From assembly GCA_023953615.1 (NCBI GenBank), contig JAMLJH010000002.1:708592-772591 (forward strand): a stretch of DNA of 64,000 nucleotides, given 5' to 3'. Both the position numbers and the translations under genes were made by a program. This document shows positions 24,098 to 32,648 of this stretch, in pieces. The notes below the pieces were generated by a model. That model saw only the letters and a list, made by a program, of their open reading frames with translations. It ran no database searches and was not told the origin of the DNA. The stretch's first letter is position 1; each line of letters opens with the position of its first letter. The DNA comes from Verrucomicrobiia bacterium. GTDB lineage: Bacteria; Verrucomicrobiota; Verrucomicrobiia; Limisphaerales; JADLHS01.

Positions 24098-24111
24098 GCT
24101 CTTTCGAGCTA
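24098..24111. promoter_or_regulatory. Candidate operator (left copy) before the sensor kinase gene
   Basis: GCTCTTTCGAGCTA, 23 nt upstream of the kinase ATG. With flanking bases it is a hairpin-like palindrome (TAGCTC-TTTC-GAGCTA). Its exact reverse complement recurs at 26831-26844 before the BNR gene. It may be a binding site of the response regulator encoded between the two copies (inference). Confidence 0.4.
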
Positions 24112-24134
24112 GTGCTCGACCGCCGAATCTGAAT

Positions 24135-26180
24135 ATGCTCAAAGGGTTCATGACGCGCAGATGGCAAAGCGGCGTTGGTTGGGGGTTCGGGTGGTTGGCG
24201 CTTGGGGCGCCGCTCGGATTGATCGCGGCCCCGCTCATCACGAACCTGGCGCAACTGCGCGCCGTGCCGTTTTCACAAGCGACCCAACAATTGCCCGTAC
24301 GGTTGTCGGCTATCGTCACCGCGTTTAATCCCAATTCGGTGTTTATTCAGGATGCCACCGGTGGCTCGTTCCTCAGTTATCCCAACGCGCAAACCGTTCT
24401 CGCCATCGGCGATTATGTGGAAGTGGAGGGCGTGACGTATCCCGGGCGCTTTTTAACCGGCGTGGGTACACCGCAAGTTCGCCAGTTGGGCAAACGGGAA
24501 TTGCCGGCGCCGATGGAAGTGGATTACGACGATTTGGTGTTCTCCCGGTATCACTACGAACGAGTGGCAGTACGAGGCATCGTCCATTCGTTGCGGCACA
24601 GTCTTGAAACGGACCGTTGGGTTATGAATCTGACGATGGGCCGGCAGAGATTGGAAGTCCAGATCGCGAGTCATGGGGCGACGAATCTGCCGCCGTGGGT
24701 CGGCGCCAAAGTGCGGGTGACGGGACTGGCCGGTGGTAACATCAATAACCGCCGCCAGCTTTTGGCTCCGCAACTTCTCGTGAATCAACCCGCCGATGTG
24801 CGGGTGGAGACGCCGCCCGTGGCGGACCCTTTCGCCGCGCCTTTGTTGTCCGCTTCGGAATTGCTGAATTTTCGACCGGAAGGCCTGACGCAACAGCGAG
24901 TGCGGGTGCGAGGTATCGTTACGTTGCACCAGCCGGATGGGGTTTTGTTTTTGCGCGACGGCCAGTTTGGTTTACTTGTCGAGACGGATCAGCTCGATCC
25001 CCTGAAACCAGGCGATGAGGTCGAGGCGGTTGGCTTCGCGGCGATGGGGCGGTTCAGCGCTTATCTGGAAGATGCGCGCTTTCGTGTCGTGGGCTCCGGT
25101 CCGCCACCGCCGCCGCAAACCATGTCGCTGACTCAGGCGCTGACGGATAACAACGACGCCAACCTGATCGTGTTGCAAGCGTACTTGGTGGAGACTTTGC
25201 TGAACCCAAAGGAAACCACGCTCATGTTGCGGATTGCGGACGTGATTTTTTCCGCCCGACTGCCGCGCACCGAGGTTCATTTGCGAAATGGCAGTGAACT
25301 CCAGGTGGCCGGAGTGTGCCGCGTGGTTGAGGTTAATCCGGGGGGATCGGGTTTTGGGGCCTCGCCGCGTTCGATTGAACTGCTGCTGCGTTCCGGGGCG
25401 GATATCAACGTGTTGTCCGAGCCTTCCGGTTGGACGGTGCGGCGGCTCGCGATCATCGCGGGCGCCCTGTTTGGATTGGCGTTGCTCGCCTTCGGCTGGG
25501 TGGTTCTGTTGCGGCGGCGCGTTGCGGACCAGGCGCAAATCATTCGCGCGAAGGTGCAGCGCGAGGCGGTGCTGGAAGAGCGTCATCGCGTGGCGCGCGA
25601 GATGCACGATACGCTGGCCCAAAGCTTTTCCGGACTGGGATTTCAGTTGGAAGCCCTGCAAACGCGGCTGCCCGCCGAGGCGGTAGTGGCCCGGCAACAG
25701 TTGGAAACGGCGCAGAAGATGGTGCGGCATGGACAGGAAGATTTTCGTCGCTCGTTGCTGAACTTGCGACCGCGCGAGTTGGATGCCGCCTCGCTCGCCA
25801 CCGCGCTGGCGGAACTGGCGGAACAAAGCACGCGCGGCACGGGAATTGAAATTCGTTGCGATTTGCAAACTCCCGACGGCAAACTTTCGGAACTGGTGGA
25901 AACCAATCTTTTACGGATCGCCCAGGAGAGTCTGGTCAACGCCGTGCATCACGGGCACCCCCGGCACATCCAATTATCCCTGGAAGTGGCGTCCGCTTGG
26001 TTGCGGCTGACCGTCATTGACGATGGTCAGGGTTTTGATCCGAGGAAATTGGAAAATAGAGCCGATGGACACTTTGGCTGGCGAGGCATTCGGGAACGGG
26101 CCGGTCAGATGGATGCGCAAGTGGAATTACAGTCAACGCCGGGGCAGGGGACGACCGTTCGCGTGAACGTGCCATTATGA
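24135..26180 (+). CDS. Sensor histidine kinase with OB-fold-like periplasmic repeats (HisKA_3)
   Basis: A 681-residue membrane kinase. After a signal-like N-terminus come at least two, possibly three, related beta-rich units of about 100 residues (for example SAIVTAFNPNSVFIQD and RGIVTLHQPDGVLFLRD), an OB-fold-like sensor type frequent in Verrucomicrobia. A transmembrane helix (about residues 435-460, LAIIAGALFGLALLAFGWVV) leads to the HisKA_3 domain with the phospho-acceptor His491 in REMHDTLAQSFSGL, and an HATPase domain with QESLVNAVHHGH (N box) and VIDDGQGFDP (G box). It phosphorylates the NarL-type regulator whose ATG overlaps its stop codon (ATGA). The start could also be the ATG at 24150. 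Confidence 0.93.
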   Translation: MLKGFMTRRWQSGVGWGFGWLALGAPLGLIAAPLITNLAQLRAVPFSQATQQLPVRLSAIVTAFNPNSVFIQDATGGSFLSYPNAQTVLAIGDYVEVEGVTYPGRFLTGVGTPQVRQLGKRELPAPMEVDYDDLVFSRYHYERVAVRGIVHSLRHSLETDRWVMNLTMGRQRLEVQIASHGATNLPPWVGAKVRVTGLAGGNINNRRQLLAPQLLVNQPADVRVETPPVADPFAAPLLSASELLNFRPEGLTQQRVRVRGIVTLHQPDGVLFLRDGQFGLLVETDQLDPLKPGDEVEAVGFAAMGRFSAYLEDARFRVVGSGPPPPPQTMSLTQALTDNNDANLIVLQAYLVETLLNPKETTLMLRIADVIFSARLPRTEVHLRNGSELQVAGVCRVVEVNPGGSGFGASPRSIELLLRSGADINVLSEPSGWTVRRLAIIAGALFGLALLAFGWVVLLRRRVADQAQIIRAKVQREAVLEERHRVAREMHDTLAQSFSGLGFQLEALQTRLPAEAVVARQQLETAQKMVRHGQEDFRRSLLNLRPRELDAASLATALAELAEQSTRGTGIEIRCDLQTPDGKLSELVETNLLRIAQESLVNAVHHGHPRHIQLSLEVASAWLRLTVIDDGQGFDPRKLENRADGHFGWRGIRERAGQMDAQVELQSTPGQGTTVRVNVPL

Positions 26181-26812
26181 CTGCCGCGCGGAATAAAATC
26201 CGGGTCTTGATTGTGGACGACCATTTGGTGGTGCGGATCGGATTGCGCAGTCTGCTCGAGGTGCAAACGGATATGGAGGTGGTGGGCGAAGCGTCTGGCG
26301 GCATGGCCGCGCTGACCCAATTCCAATCCGTGCGTCCGGACGTGACGTTGATGGATTTGCGCATGTCGGATCAAAGCGGTTCGGCGGCCACGGCGGCCAT
26401 TCGCCAACACGCGCCTGAAGCACGCATCGTGGTGCTGACGACGTTTGAAAATGATGCGGGCGTTTATCGGGCGCTGGAGGCCGGCGCGACGGGTTTTCTT
26501 CTGAAGGATGCGGATGGCGACACGCTGCTCCGCGCCATTCGCGAGGTTTACGCCGGCACCTACCGTTTGCCGGCGACGATTGCGGCCCGACTGGCGCAAC
26601 ATCAAGCGGCGCCCAAACTCTCGCCGCGTGAGTTGGAAGTGTTGCAATTGATCGTCAAAGGTTGCAGCAACAAGGAGATCGGCGCGACGCTCGGGTTGGC
26701 CGAAAATACCGTCAAAAACCATCTGAAAGTGGTGTTTGAAAAACTGCGCGTAGCCGACCGGACTCAAGCCGCCACCACTGCGCTGCAACGCGGTCTGGCG
26801 CGTTTGGATTGA
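26177..26812 (+). CDS. NarL/FixJ-type response regulator (LuxR HTH)
   Basis: A 211-residue two-domain regulator. The receiver has the acidic pair in LIVDDH, the phospho-acceptor Asp60 in VTLMDLRM, Thr in VVLTTFEN and Lys in FLLKDAD. The C-terminal LuxR helix-turn-helix spans about residues 150-205 (LSPRELEVLQLIVKG, NKEIGATLGLAENTVKNHL). The start overlaps the kinase stop by 4 nt (ATGA), indicating translational coupling. It is the natural partner of the preceding HisKA_3 kinase and a candidate to bind the two 14-bp sites flanking this gene pair. Confidence 0.95.
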   Translation: MTAARNKIRVLIVDDHLVVRIGLRSLLEVQTDMEVVGEASGGMAALTQFQSVRPDVTLMDLRMSDQSGSAATAAIRQHAPEARIVVLTTFENDAGVYRALEAGATGFLLKDADGDTLLRAIREVYAGTYRLPATIAARLAQHQAAPKLSPRELEVLQLIVKGCSNKEIGATLGLAENTVKNHLKVVFEKLRVADRTQAATTALQRGLARLD

Positions 26813-26830
26813 GTCGAATTCGGGCCGGGT

Positions 26831-26844
26831 TAGCTCGAAAGAGC
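26831..26844. promoter_or_regulatory. Candidate operator (right copy) before the BNR gene
   Basis: TAGCTCGAAAGAGC, the exact reverse complement of 24098-24111, located 18 nt after the regulator stop and 38 nt before the ATG of the secreted BNR protein. The copies bracket the kinase-regulator pair. Confidence 0.4.
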
Positions 26845-26882
26845 CATTGTTTTAAGCGGTTTTTTCCACCTAGACTGCGCCG

Positions 26883-29123
26883 ATGAAGTGGAAGCGTTAC
26901 CCCCGCCGGTGGATTATCTTCAGCGGGCTGATGCTGGCCGGAGTCCTCGCGCTCCGCGCCCAGACCAACGACACTCTGGGGCTTGTGGACGTGGATGGTT
27001 TCGACGATACCGAGCTTTATCCCGTCGGCAATCTGCAACCGGTCACCGATGGCGGTGCAAACTGGCAGCCGGCGGCGGTCGCCCCGGCGCAGATTGTTGA
27101 ATTGACCAATGACGCTCACGGCAAGGTATTGCGGCGGTTGCAAACCGGGGAGGATCGCACCGACTTCATCAGTTTTCCTCCGGTGTCAGCAGGGGCGTTG
27201 ACCATTCAATTTGACGCGCGCGCCTCGGTATCGGCTTCGCGCACACTGGATGTTTTTCTTCTCCCGAACACGGGGGGAGAAACCTGTTTGTTGGGCTGGG
27301 GCACGGTGAATGATCAACTCGCGTACTACAACGGCACCACCTGGGTGGGGGTTCGTGACTTGGATACGAACTGGCATCAAATCGAGCTGACCAGCTACCT
27401 CAGCGGCGCCAAGTTCGGGCGCTGGGAGCTTAAAGTGGATGGCGCGTTGCTGGCCACGAATCTGCCGTGGCGCAATCAACATCCATTGGGCACGGCGTAC
27501 GGACGCTTGCGGATTGGCGGCATCCGCGGCGTGGCCGGCACGTACGCGGATGTGGATAATCTGGTCATCACCGCGGCCGGCGCCACCCCGCCGCCGGAAT
27601 TTTTTTATCTGACAAATGCCACCGCCGGCGCGGCTGAATTCCGGTTTTCCTTTGCCACCAAAACCAATGCGGAATATCGCATTGAAAGCGCCAGCGGGAT
27701 GACGGACTCGTCCTGGTGGCCGGAAGCAATTGTTCCCGGCAGCGGTCTGGCGGCGTGGTTCACCAATCACACGGCCACCAATGACGCGCAGTTCTTTCGC
27801 GTGAAAAAACTGCCCGCGCCCGGATTCGCCGATGGTTATCGGGGCATCTGGTTCACCCTCGGGCAATTCTCCACTTACGGCGACAAGTACTCCGGCGGTT
27901 TGGGCACCTACACGGCCAACCATATTCCCATCGCCATCTACGCGCCGGCGGTGAACAAAACCTTCTTCACCTACGGCGGCACGATCCAGGGCCAGCGCCA
28001 TCTGCTCATCATGGTTTCCGAATACGATCACGCCACCGGCAAAGTGCCGCGTCCGACGCTGGTGCTCGATAAACAAGGCGTGAACGATCCTCACGACAAC
28101 GCTTCCCTGGCGTTGGATGCGCAAGGCTACATTTGGGTGTTCGTCAGCGGTCGCGCCCGGGCGCGACCGGGTTGGATCTTTCGCAGCCGCCGGCCCTACG
28201 ACATCGCGGACTTTGATTTCATCAAGCAGGACGAACTGACGTATCCGCAACCGCGCTACATTCCCGGATACGGTTTCTTCACGCTGTTCACCAAATACAC
28301 CAAGGGTCGCGAGTTGTATTGGATGACCAGTCCGGACGGAACGAACTGGAGCGCGCATCAGAAACTCGCGGGCATCGAAGGGCATTACCAGGTTAGTAAC
28401 GTGCGTGCGGACGGCATGGTAGCCACGTTTTTCAATCGGCATCCGAACGGGAATCTGGATAAGCGCACGGATCTGTATTACGCCCAGACCACGAACTACG
28501 GCGTCACCTGGACCACGGCCGCCGGCGTCCCGCTGACTCTGCCGCTCTCGACGCCCGATAACCCGGCGCGCGTGTTTGACTACTCCGCTCAGGAACGGCT
28601 GATGTACACCTGCGACCTCAACTTCGACACGAACGGGCATCCGGTGTTGCTCTACGTTTTGGGCAGGCACCATCAGCCCGGCCCGGCAGGCGATCCGCGC
28701 GAATGGACCATTGCGCGCTGGACCGGGAGCGAGTGGATCACCTCGGTGGTTTGCGTTTCGGATCACAATTACGACATGGGCAGTCTCTACATTCAGCCGG
28801 ACAAATGGCTGATCATTGCGCCCACGCAAGTAGGGCCGCAGCCGTGGCAGACCGGCGGGGATATGGCGCTTTGGACGAGTCTGGATCAAGGTCAAACCTG
28901 GACCATGACTCGTCAGATCACCCGGAACAGCGCCTACAACCACACCTACGCGCGCCGCCCGTTGAACGCCACCGATCCCTTCTTTGCCTTTTGGGCGGAT
29001 GGCGATCCCACGCAATTCACCCCGTCGCATTTATACTTCGGCGATTCCTCCGGCTCGAACGTCTGGCAATTGCCGTACGACATGAGCGCGCCAATCGCCA
29101 CCCCCACCTTGATGAACTACTGA
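26883..29123 (+). CDS. Secreted BNR-repeat protein with N-terminal LamG-like module
   Basis: A 746-residue secreted protein; the signal peptide contains IIFSGLMLAGVLALRAQ. Residues about 35-230 form a LamG/concanavalin-like module related to that in the secreted protein at 20443-23265. A short module (about 240-310, ATAGAAEFRFSFATKTNAEY to AQFFRVKKL) matches the C-terminal module of two other secreted proteins in the window. The remaining ~430 residues resemble the BNR_4 family of beta-propellers (DGYRGIWFTLGQ, YGDKYSGGLGTYTANH), which occur in polysaccharide-degradation loci. It probably acts on or binds an extracellular glycan; the substrate is unknown. It is preceded by a candidate operator, and the CRISPR array begins 37 nt after its stop. 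Confidence 0.85.
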   Translation: MKWKRYPRRWIIFSGLMLAGVLALRAQTNDTLGLVDVDGFDDTELYPVGNLQPVTDGGANWQPAAVAPAQIVELTNDAHGKVLRRLQTGEDRTDFISFPPVSAGALTIQFDARASVSASRTLDVFLLPNTGGETCLLGWGTVNDQLAYYNGTTWVGVRDLDTNWHQIELTSYLSGAKFGRWELKVDGALLATNLPWRNQHPLGTAYGRLRIGGIRGVAGTYADVDNLVITAAGATPPPEFFYLTNATAGAAEFRFSFATKTNAEYRIESASGMTDSSWWPEAIVPGSGLAAWFTNHTATNDAQFFRVKKLPAPGFADGYRGIWFTLGQFSTYGDKYSGGLGTYTANHIPIAIYAPAVNKTFFTYGGTIQGQRHLLIMVSEYDHATGKVPRPTLVLDKQGVNDPHDNASLALDAQGYIWVFVSGRARARPGWIFRSRRPYDIADFDFIKQDELTYPQPRYIPGYGFFTLFTKYTKGRELYWMTSPDGTNWSAHQKLAGIEGHYQVSNVRADGMVATFFNRHPNGNLDKRTDLYYAQTTNYGVTWTTAAGVPLTLPLSTPDNPARVFDYSAQERLMYTCDLNFDTNGHPVLLYVLGRHHQPGPAGDPREWTIARWTGSEWITSVVCVSDHNYDMGSLYIQPDKWLIIAPTQVGPQPWQTGGDMALWTSLDQGQTWTMTRQITRNSAYNHTYARRPLNATDPFFAFWADGDPTQFTPSHLYFGDSSGSNVWQLPYDMSAPIATPTLMNY

Positions 29124-29160
29124 GCCGGCGCCGTTTCTCTATGTGCTGAGGGCTAAAAAA

Positions 29161-29196
29161 TTTGCCGCTCGATCCCAAAAACGAGGGCGGCAAACT
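29161..29196 (+). repeat. Degenerate terminal CRISPR repeat
   Basis: Located exactly 66 bp before the first consensus repeat. The 3' two thirds match the consensus (GATC/TCCAAAA, GGGCGGCAAACT), while the first 7 bases are replaced by TTTGCCG. The result is a palindrome TTTGCCGC ... GCGGCAAA. The changed part is the segment that pairs with the tracrRNA, so this repeat could not yield a normal crRNA duplex. Typical of the oldest, leader-distal end of an array. Confidence 0.85.
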
Positions 29197-31241
29197 TTTC
29201 ATGTCCCGTTGATCGGGATTTCTCCTGCTTTGCCTTGATTCCAAAACCGGGGGCGGCAAACTGCTGAACGCCATCGGGCGCGTGGAAGATAAGCTTTGCC
29301 TTGATTCCAAAACCGGGGGCGGCAAACTCGTAATCTTTCACCAGCGTTCCCGCCTCAAGCTTTGCCTTGATTCCAAAACCGGGGGCGGCAAACTGCGGCT
29401 TTACCTCGACCGCGCGGAGGGCAAGCTTTGCCTTGATTCCAAAACCGGGGGCGGCAAACTTCCGCCACCGAATCGTTGCCGCCCGCGACGGCTTTGCCTT
29501 GATTCCAAAACCGGGGGCGGCAAACTGATTCCGTCGAACGCAACTACGTGCGCCCCGCTTTGCCTTGATTCCAAAACCGGGGGCGGCAAACTATGAAGAC
29601 CTCCCGGCGGTTGGAAATAAGGGCTTTGCCTTGATTCCAAAACCGGGGGCGGCAAACTCTTTCTCGACTGCAATGTGGCCATTCTACAGCTTTGCCTTGA
29701 TTCCAAAACCGGGGGCGGCAAACTTTGGGCGGGCGAGATTGCCCAGCCACTTTTGCTTTGCCTTGATTCCAAAACCGGGGGCGGCAAACTTTGTTCGGTT
29801 TCTTGTGGGATGAGGATATAGCTTTGCCTTGATTCCAAAACCGGGGGCGGCAAACTCGCTTGCTTTCCAGGTATTCCAGAACATACGCTTTGCCTTGATT
29901 CCAAAACCGGGGGCGGCAAACTTCAATGCTGCTGCTCCGCCCGTCGTCCTTGCTTTGCCTTGATTCCAAAACCGGGGGCGGCAAACTGCATCACGAATGC
30001 AATCCGCGGCTTTCATTGCTTTGCCTTGATTCCAAAACCGGGGGCGGCAAACTGCATCGCTTGAGGGTAGCCGCGCCGTTTCTGCTTTGCCTTGATTCCA
30101 AAACCGGGGGCGGCAAACTCGTGTGGCGGCGCAAGCGCGGGACGTTCTTGCTTTGCCTTGATTCCAAAACCGGGGGCGGCAAACTACGGTAATCGCGCCA
30201 CGTCATGCGTTCTCCGCTTTGCCTTGATTCCAAAACCGGGGGCGGCAAACTTAACCATCGCATCCGCGCCCAGAACCGTGCGCTTTGCCTTGATTCCAAA
30301 ACCGGGGGCGGCAAACTCACCTGCGAGGCGCACCGCATCTCGGCGTTGCTTTGCCTTGATTCCAAAACCGGGGGCGGCAAACTTTAAAATGTGGACGCCT
30401 TCCGAACTCGAAAGCTTTGCCTTGATTCCAAAACCGGGGGCGGCAAACTAGTCCTTATTGTCACACCCGGGAAGGTTCCGCTTTGCCTTGATTCCAAAAC
30501 CGGGGGCGGCAAACTACAAGCTCGTTACGTCCGCCGATATTTTGGGCTTTGCCTTGATTCCAAAACCGGGGGCGGCAAACTTCGAACTTACGACAGACGA
30601 AACGTGTGATCGCTTTGCCTTGATTCCAAAACCGGGGGCGGCAAACTACCGAAGAAAGCGACGATGAATTGCCGCCCGCTTTGCCTTGATTCCAAAACCG
30701 GGGGCGGCAAACTTTGACGATCTTGACAATGATAAAGAAACCCGCTTTGCCTTGATTCCAAAACCGGGGGCGGCAAACTTCAGCAAATCCGCCAAAGCTG
30801 ATTTACTCTGCTTTGCCTTGATTCCAAAACCGGGGGCGGCAAACTCGGATCGGTATGCTTTCATGTCCCCGCATGGCTTTGCCTTGATTCCAAAACCGGG
30901 GGCGGCAAACTAATCGGTCGCTGTTGGTGTCGCCAATGATTGCTTTGCCTTGATTCCAAAACCGGGGGCGGCAAACTAGCGTCCTTTGCTTATGCCGCCG
31001 ATCAATTGCTTTGCCTTGATTCCAAAACCGGGGGCGGCAAACTGCGCGAAGCCAGAGGCACGCGAGATTCGGCGCTTTGCCTTGATTCCAAAACCGGGGG
31101 CGGCAAACTACGGAAAGCAGCCGGTCACAACCAGCGACGGCTTTGCCTTGATTCCAAAACCGGGGGCGGCAAACTGTTCACCGTTCTGGTCGGCACGGGC
31201 CATCCGCTTTGCCTTGATTCCAAAACCGGGGGCGGCAAACT
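29161..31241 (+). CRISPR. Type II-C CRISPR array, 32 repeats and 31 spacers
   Basis: Thirty-one identical 36-bp repeats start at 29227 and end at 31241; each begins GCTTTGCCTTGATTCC and ends GGCGGCAAACT. A 32nd, degenerate repeat lies at 29161-29196 in perfect register. The period is 66 bp, with 30-bp spacers except one of 29 bp (29923-29951). All spacers differ from one another. The orientation given is that of the crRNAs: the repeat 5' part pairs with the anti-repeat of the plus-strand tracrRNA, so crRNAs read left to right. The degenerate repeat is at the left and only 37 nt separate it from the BNR gene, so new spacers probably enter at the right, next to cas2. Open frames across the array are an effect of the 66-nt period. 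Confidence 0.99.
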
Positions 31242-31374
31242 CAGTGGGCGTAAACTACTGAGTTGCCGCTCTTTGGCTTGCTGGCGGCACGTCAAACCGA
31301 TACCCAAGAGGTGGGTATAATATCGTCCGGATTGATTGAGAAAATGGGGGGAATCGGTTTGACGTGCCGTTTTG
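31242..31374. promoter_or_regulatory. Array-cas2 gap: candidate leader with 17-bp inverted repeat
   Basis: This 133-bp gap lies between the last consensus repeat and the cas2 stop codon. It contains a perfect 17-bp inverted repeat, CGGCACGTCAAACCGAT (31285-31301) and ATCGGTTTGACGTGCCG (31353-31369), separated by 51 bp that include TATAAT at 31316-31321 on the plus strand. Just before it, CTTTGGCTTG (31271-31280) differs by one base from repeat positions 2-11, possibly a repeat relic. By position the gap is the best candidate for the leader where new spacers integrate; the inverted repeat might be a protein-binding site, a transcript hairpin at the end of the cas operon, or a small mobile remnant. 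Confidence 0.5.
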
Positions 31375-31689
31375 TTACCAAAGTTGAATCTGTTCCGGTA
31401 AATGTTCGACTGGTGACTCTGTGACAGGGGGGCCATGGATGACATAGGATCGCTCCCATTGCGCCCGGGTGATAAACACGGCTCGCACGCTGCCTTCCGG
31501 TGGTAGGTTCTTTTTCAAGCGGTCCAAGTGCGTCTCTTGACGCGCAAAAGAAACACAGGCACGGACGTACACACTGAACTGAATCATTTGATAGCCATCA
31601 TCAATCAAAAAGTTGCGAAAGTCCGTCGCGGCTTTGCGCTGCGGCTTCGTGCCCACCGGGAGATCAAAGGCGACCATTAACCAGCCCAT
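31375..31689 (-). CDS. cas2: CRISPR-associated endonuclease Cas2
   Basis: A 104-residue protein starting at ATG 31689 (MGWLMVAFDLPVGTKPQRK), the canonical Cas2 start with the beta-alpha fold and the metal-binding Asp9 in VAFDLP. A longer frame to 31869 lies antisense-free inside cas1 and is not the real start. Cas2 dimers bridge two Cas1 dimers to form the spacer-integration complex. It overlaps the end of cas1 by 13 nt, so the two are translated together. It is the last cas gene before the array; the length fits type II-C Cas2. Confidence 0.95.
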   Translation of the reverse strand: MGWLMVAFDLPVGTKPQRKAATDFRNFLIDDGYQMIQFSVYVRACVSFARQETHLDRLKKNLPPEGSVRAVFITRAQWERSYVIHGPPVTESPVEHLPEQIQLW

Positions 31690-32594
31690 TTTGTATTTTT
31701 CGGTGTCCACGGTTTGTAATAACGCGGTTGTCCTTGCAGAACTGCTCTGCGAAAACCGCGAATGACTCCCTCGATGACGCCTTGAATTTCCAAGGTTAAA
31801 TCCAGATAGTCCACCGGCTCCAAGGGGAAGCTGGTAACCCATTGACGAAATTCTCTGGTGACTTCCCACTCGGTGACTTCAGGGTGCTGTTTCACCCATT
31901 GAACCACGCGCCAATCTACACACGGACGGAACGGCTCCATGAGATCGTAAGCCAAAGGAGTGCTACGCTCTCGAGGAACATGAGAAACGCCAAACGTTGG
32001 GTCCAAACCAACTCCAAAGAGCTTTTGCAATACGGTGGAGAGCAGTACCGCATAACCATAATTCAGCAGATGATTGAAACCGCCGCGAGTACGACTGCGA
32101 ACGAAATTGTCTTCACCCAGTGCCCGGCCGAAAATCTGCCAGAACATTTTGGCGCAGATCGCTTCCTTGTGAGGTTTGCCGCCCGAGGCGGTCAATCGCA
32201 AATTTCCAAGCGATTTGTCACATGGTGCAATATGTTGCGCCAGTGCCAACTGGTTCTGGCACTTCGCGTCCACGGTCTTTTGCCACAGGTGCGTACGAAC
32301 CCGCGGGGTGAGTGAGAGCAACGCCCTGGAAAGGAGTGTGTCGGTGGAGCGGTTGGCAGGTAGCACGAGACTGACGGGTTTGAAGGCCTCACAGATGATG
32401 AGTGCTACCCCATGCTTGGCGGCTTCAAGGAAGAGATGGCTGTGAATCTGGGCGGAGAAGCTGGTGATAATGATGGATGCCACATCCTCCAGCGGTAATT
32501 TGCGCTCACTCTCGGCAGTCTTGCACGTCAATTGCCCGTCCCGACAACTCAACGAGCAATTTGCGCTATCAATACTGACAATATGGTATGACAT
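31677..32594 (-). CDS. cas1: CRISPR-associated endonuclease/integrase Cas1 (type II)
   Basis: A 305-residue protein from ATG 32594 (MSYHIVSIDSANCSL); the open frame begins at 32639 but lacks family similarity there. The metal-binding residues are present: Glu144 in HKEAICAKMFW, His205 in FGVSHVPRERS, and Glu220 in YDLMEPFRP. The conserved GGFNHLLNYGYAVLLS lies between them. Cas1 catalyses insertion of new spacers at the leader-repeat junction. It starts 54 nt after the cas9 stop and overlaps cas2, so cas9-cas1-cas2 form one operon. Confidence 0.97.
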   Translation of the reverse strand: MSYHIVSIDSANCSLSCRDGQLTCKTAESERKLPLEDVASIIITSFSAQIHSHLFLEAAKHGVALIICEAFKPVSLVLPANRSTDTLLSRALLSLTPRVRTHLWQKTVDAKCQNQLALAQHIAPCDKSLGNLRLTASGGKPHKEAICAKMFWQIFGRALGEDNFVRSRTRGGFNHLLNYGYAVLLSTVLQKLFGVGLDPTFGVSHVPRERSTPLAYDLMEPFRPCVDWRVVQWVKQHPEVTEWEVTREFRQWVTSFPLEPVDYLDLTLEIQGVIEGVIRGFRRAVLQGQPRYYKPWTPKNTKWAG

Positions 32595-32648
32595 GCGACT
32601 TGTCTGCTGCCCATAACAAGCCGATTCCGTGCCGACCAACGCTGGTTT

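Noticed and set aside
31270..31301. A second degenerate repeat at the right end of the array (CTTTGGCTTG ... GGCGGCA)
   Set aside because: It is out of register by two bases and most of the repeat core is absent; mentioned as a possible relic, not counted.
29282..31320. Many overlapping open frames with the repeating peptides LCLDSKTGGGKL and FALIPKPGAAN
   Set aside because: They are translations of the CRISPR repeats. A 66-nt period divisible by three keeps frames open through the array; they are not genes.
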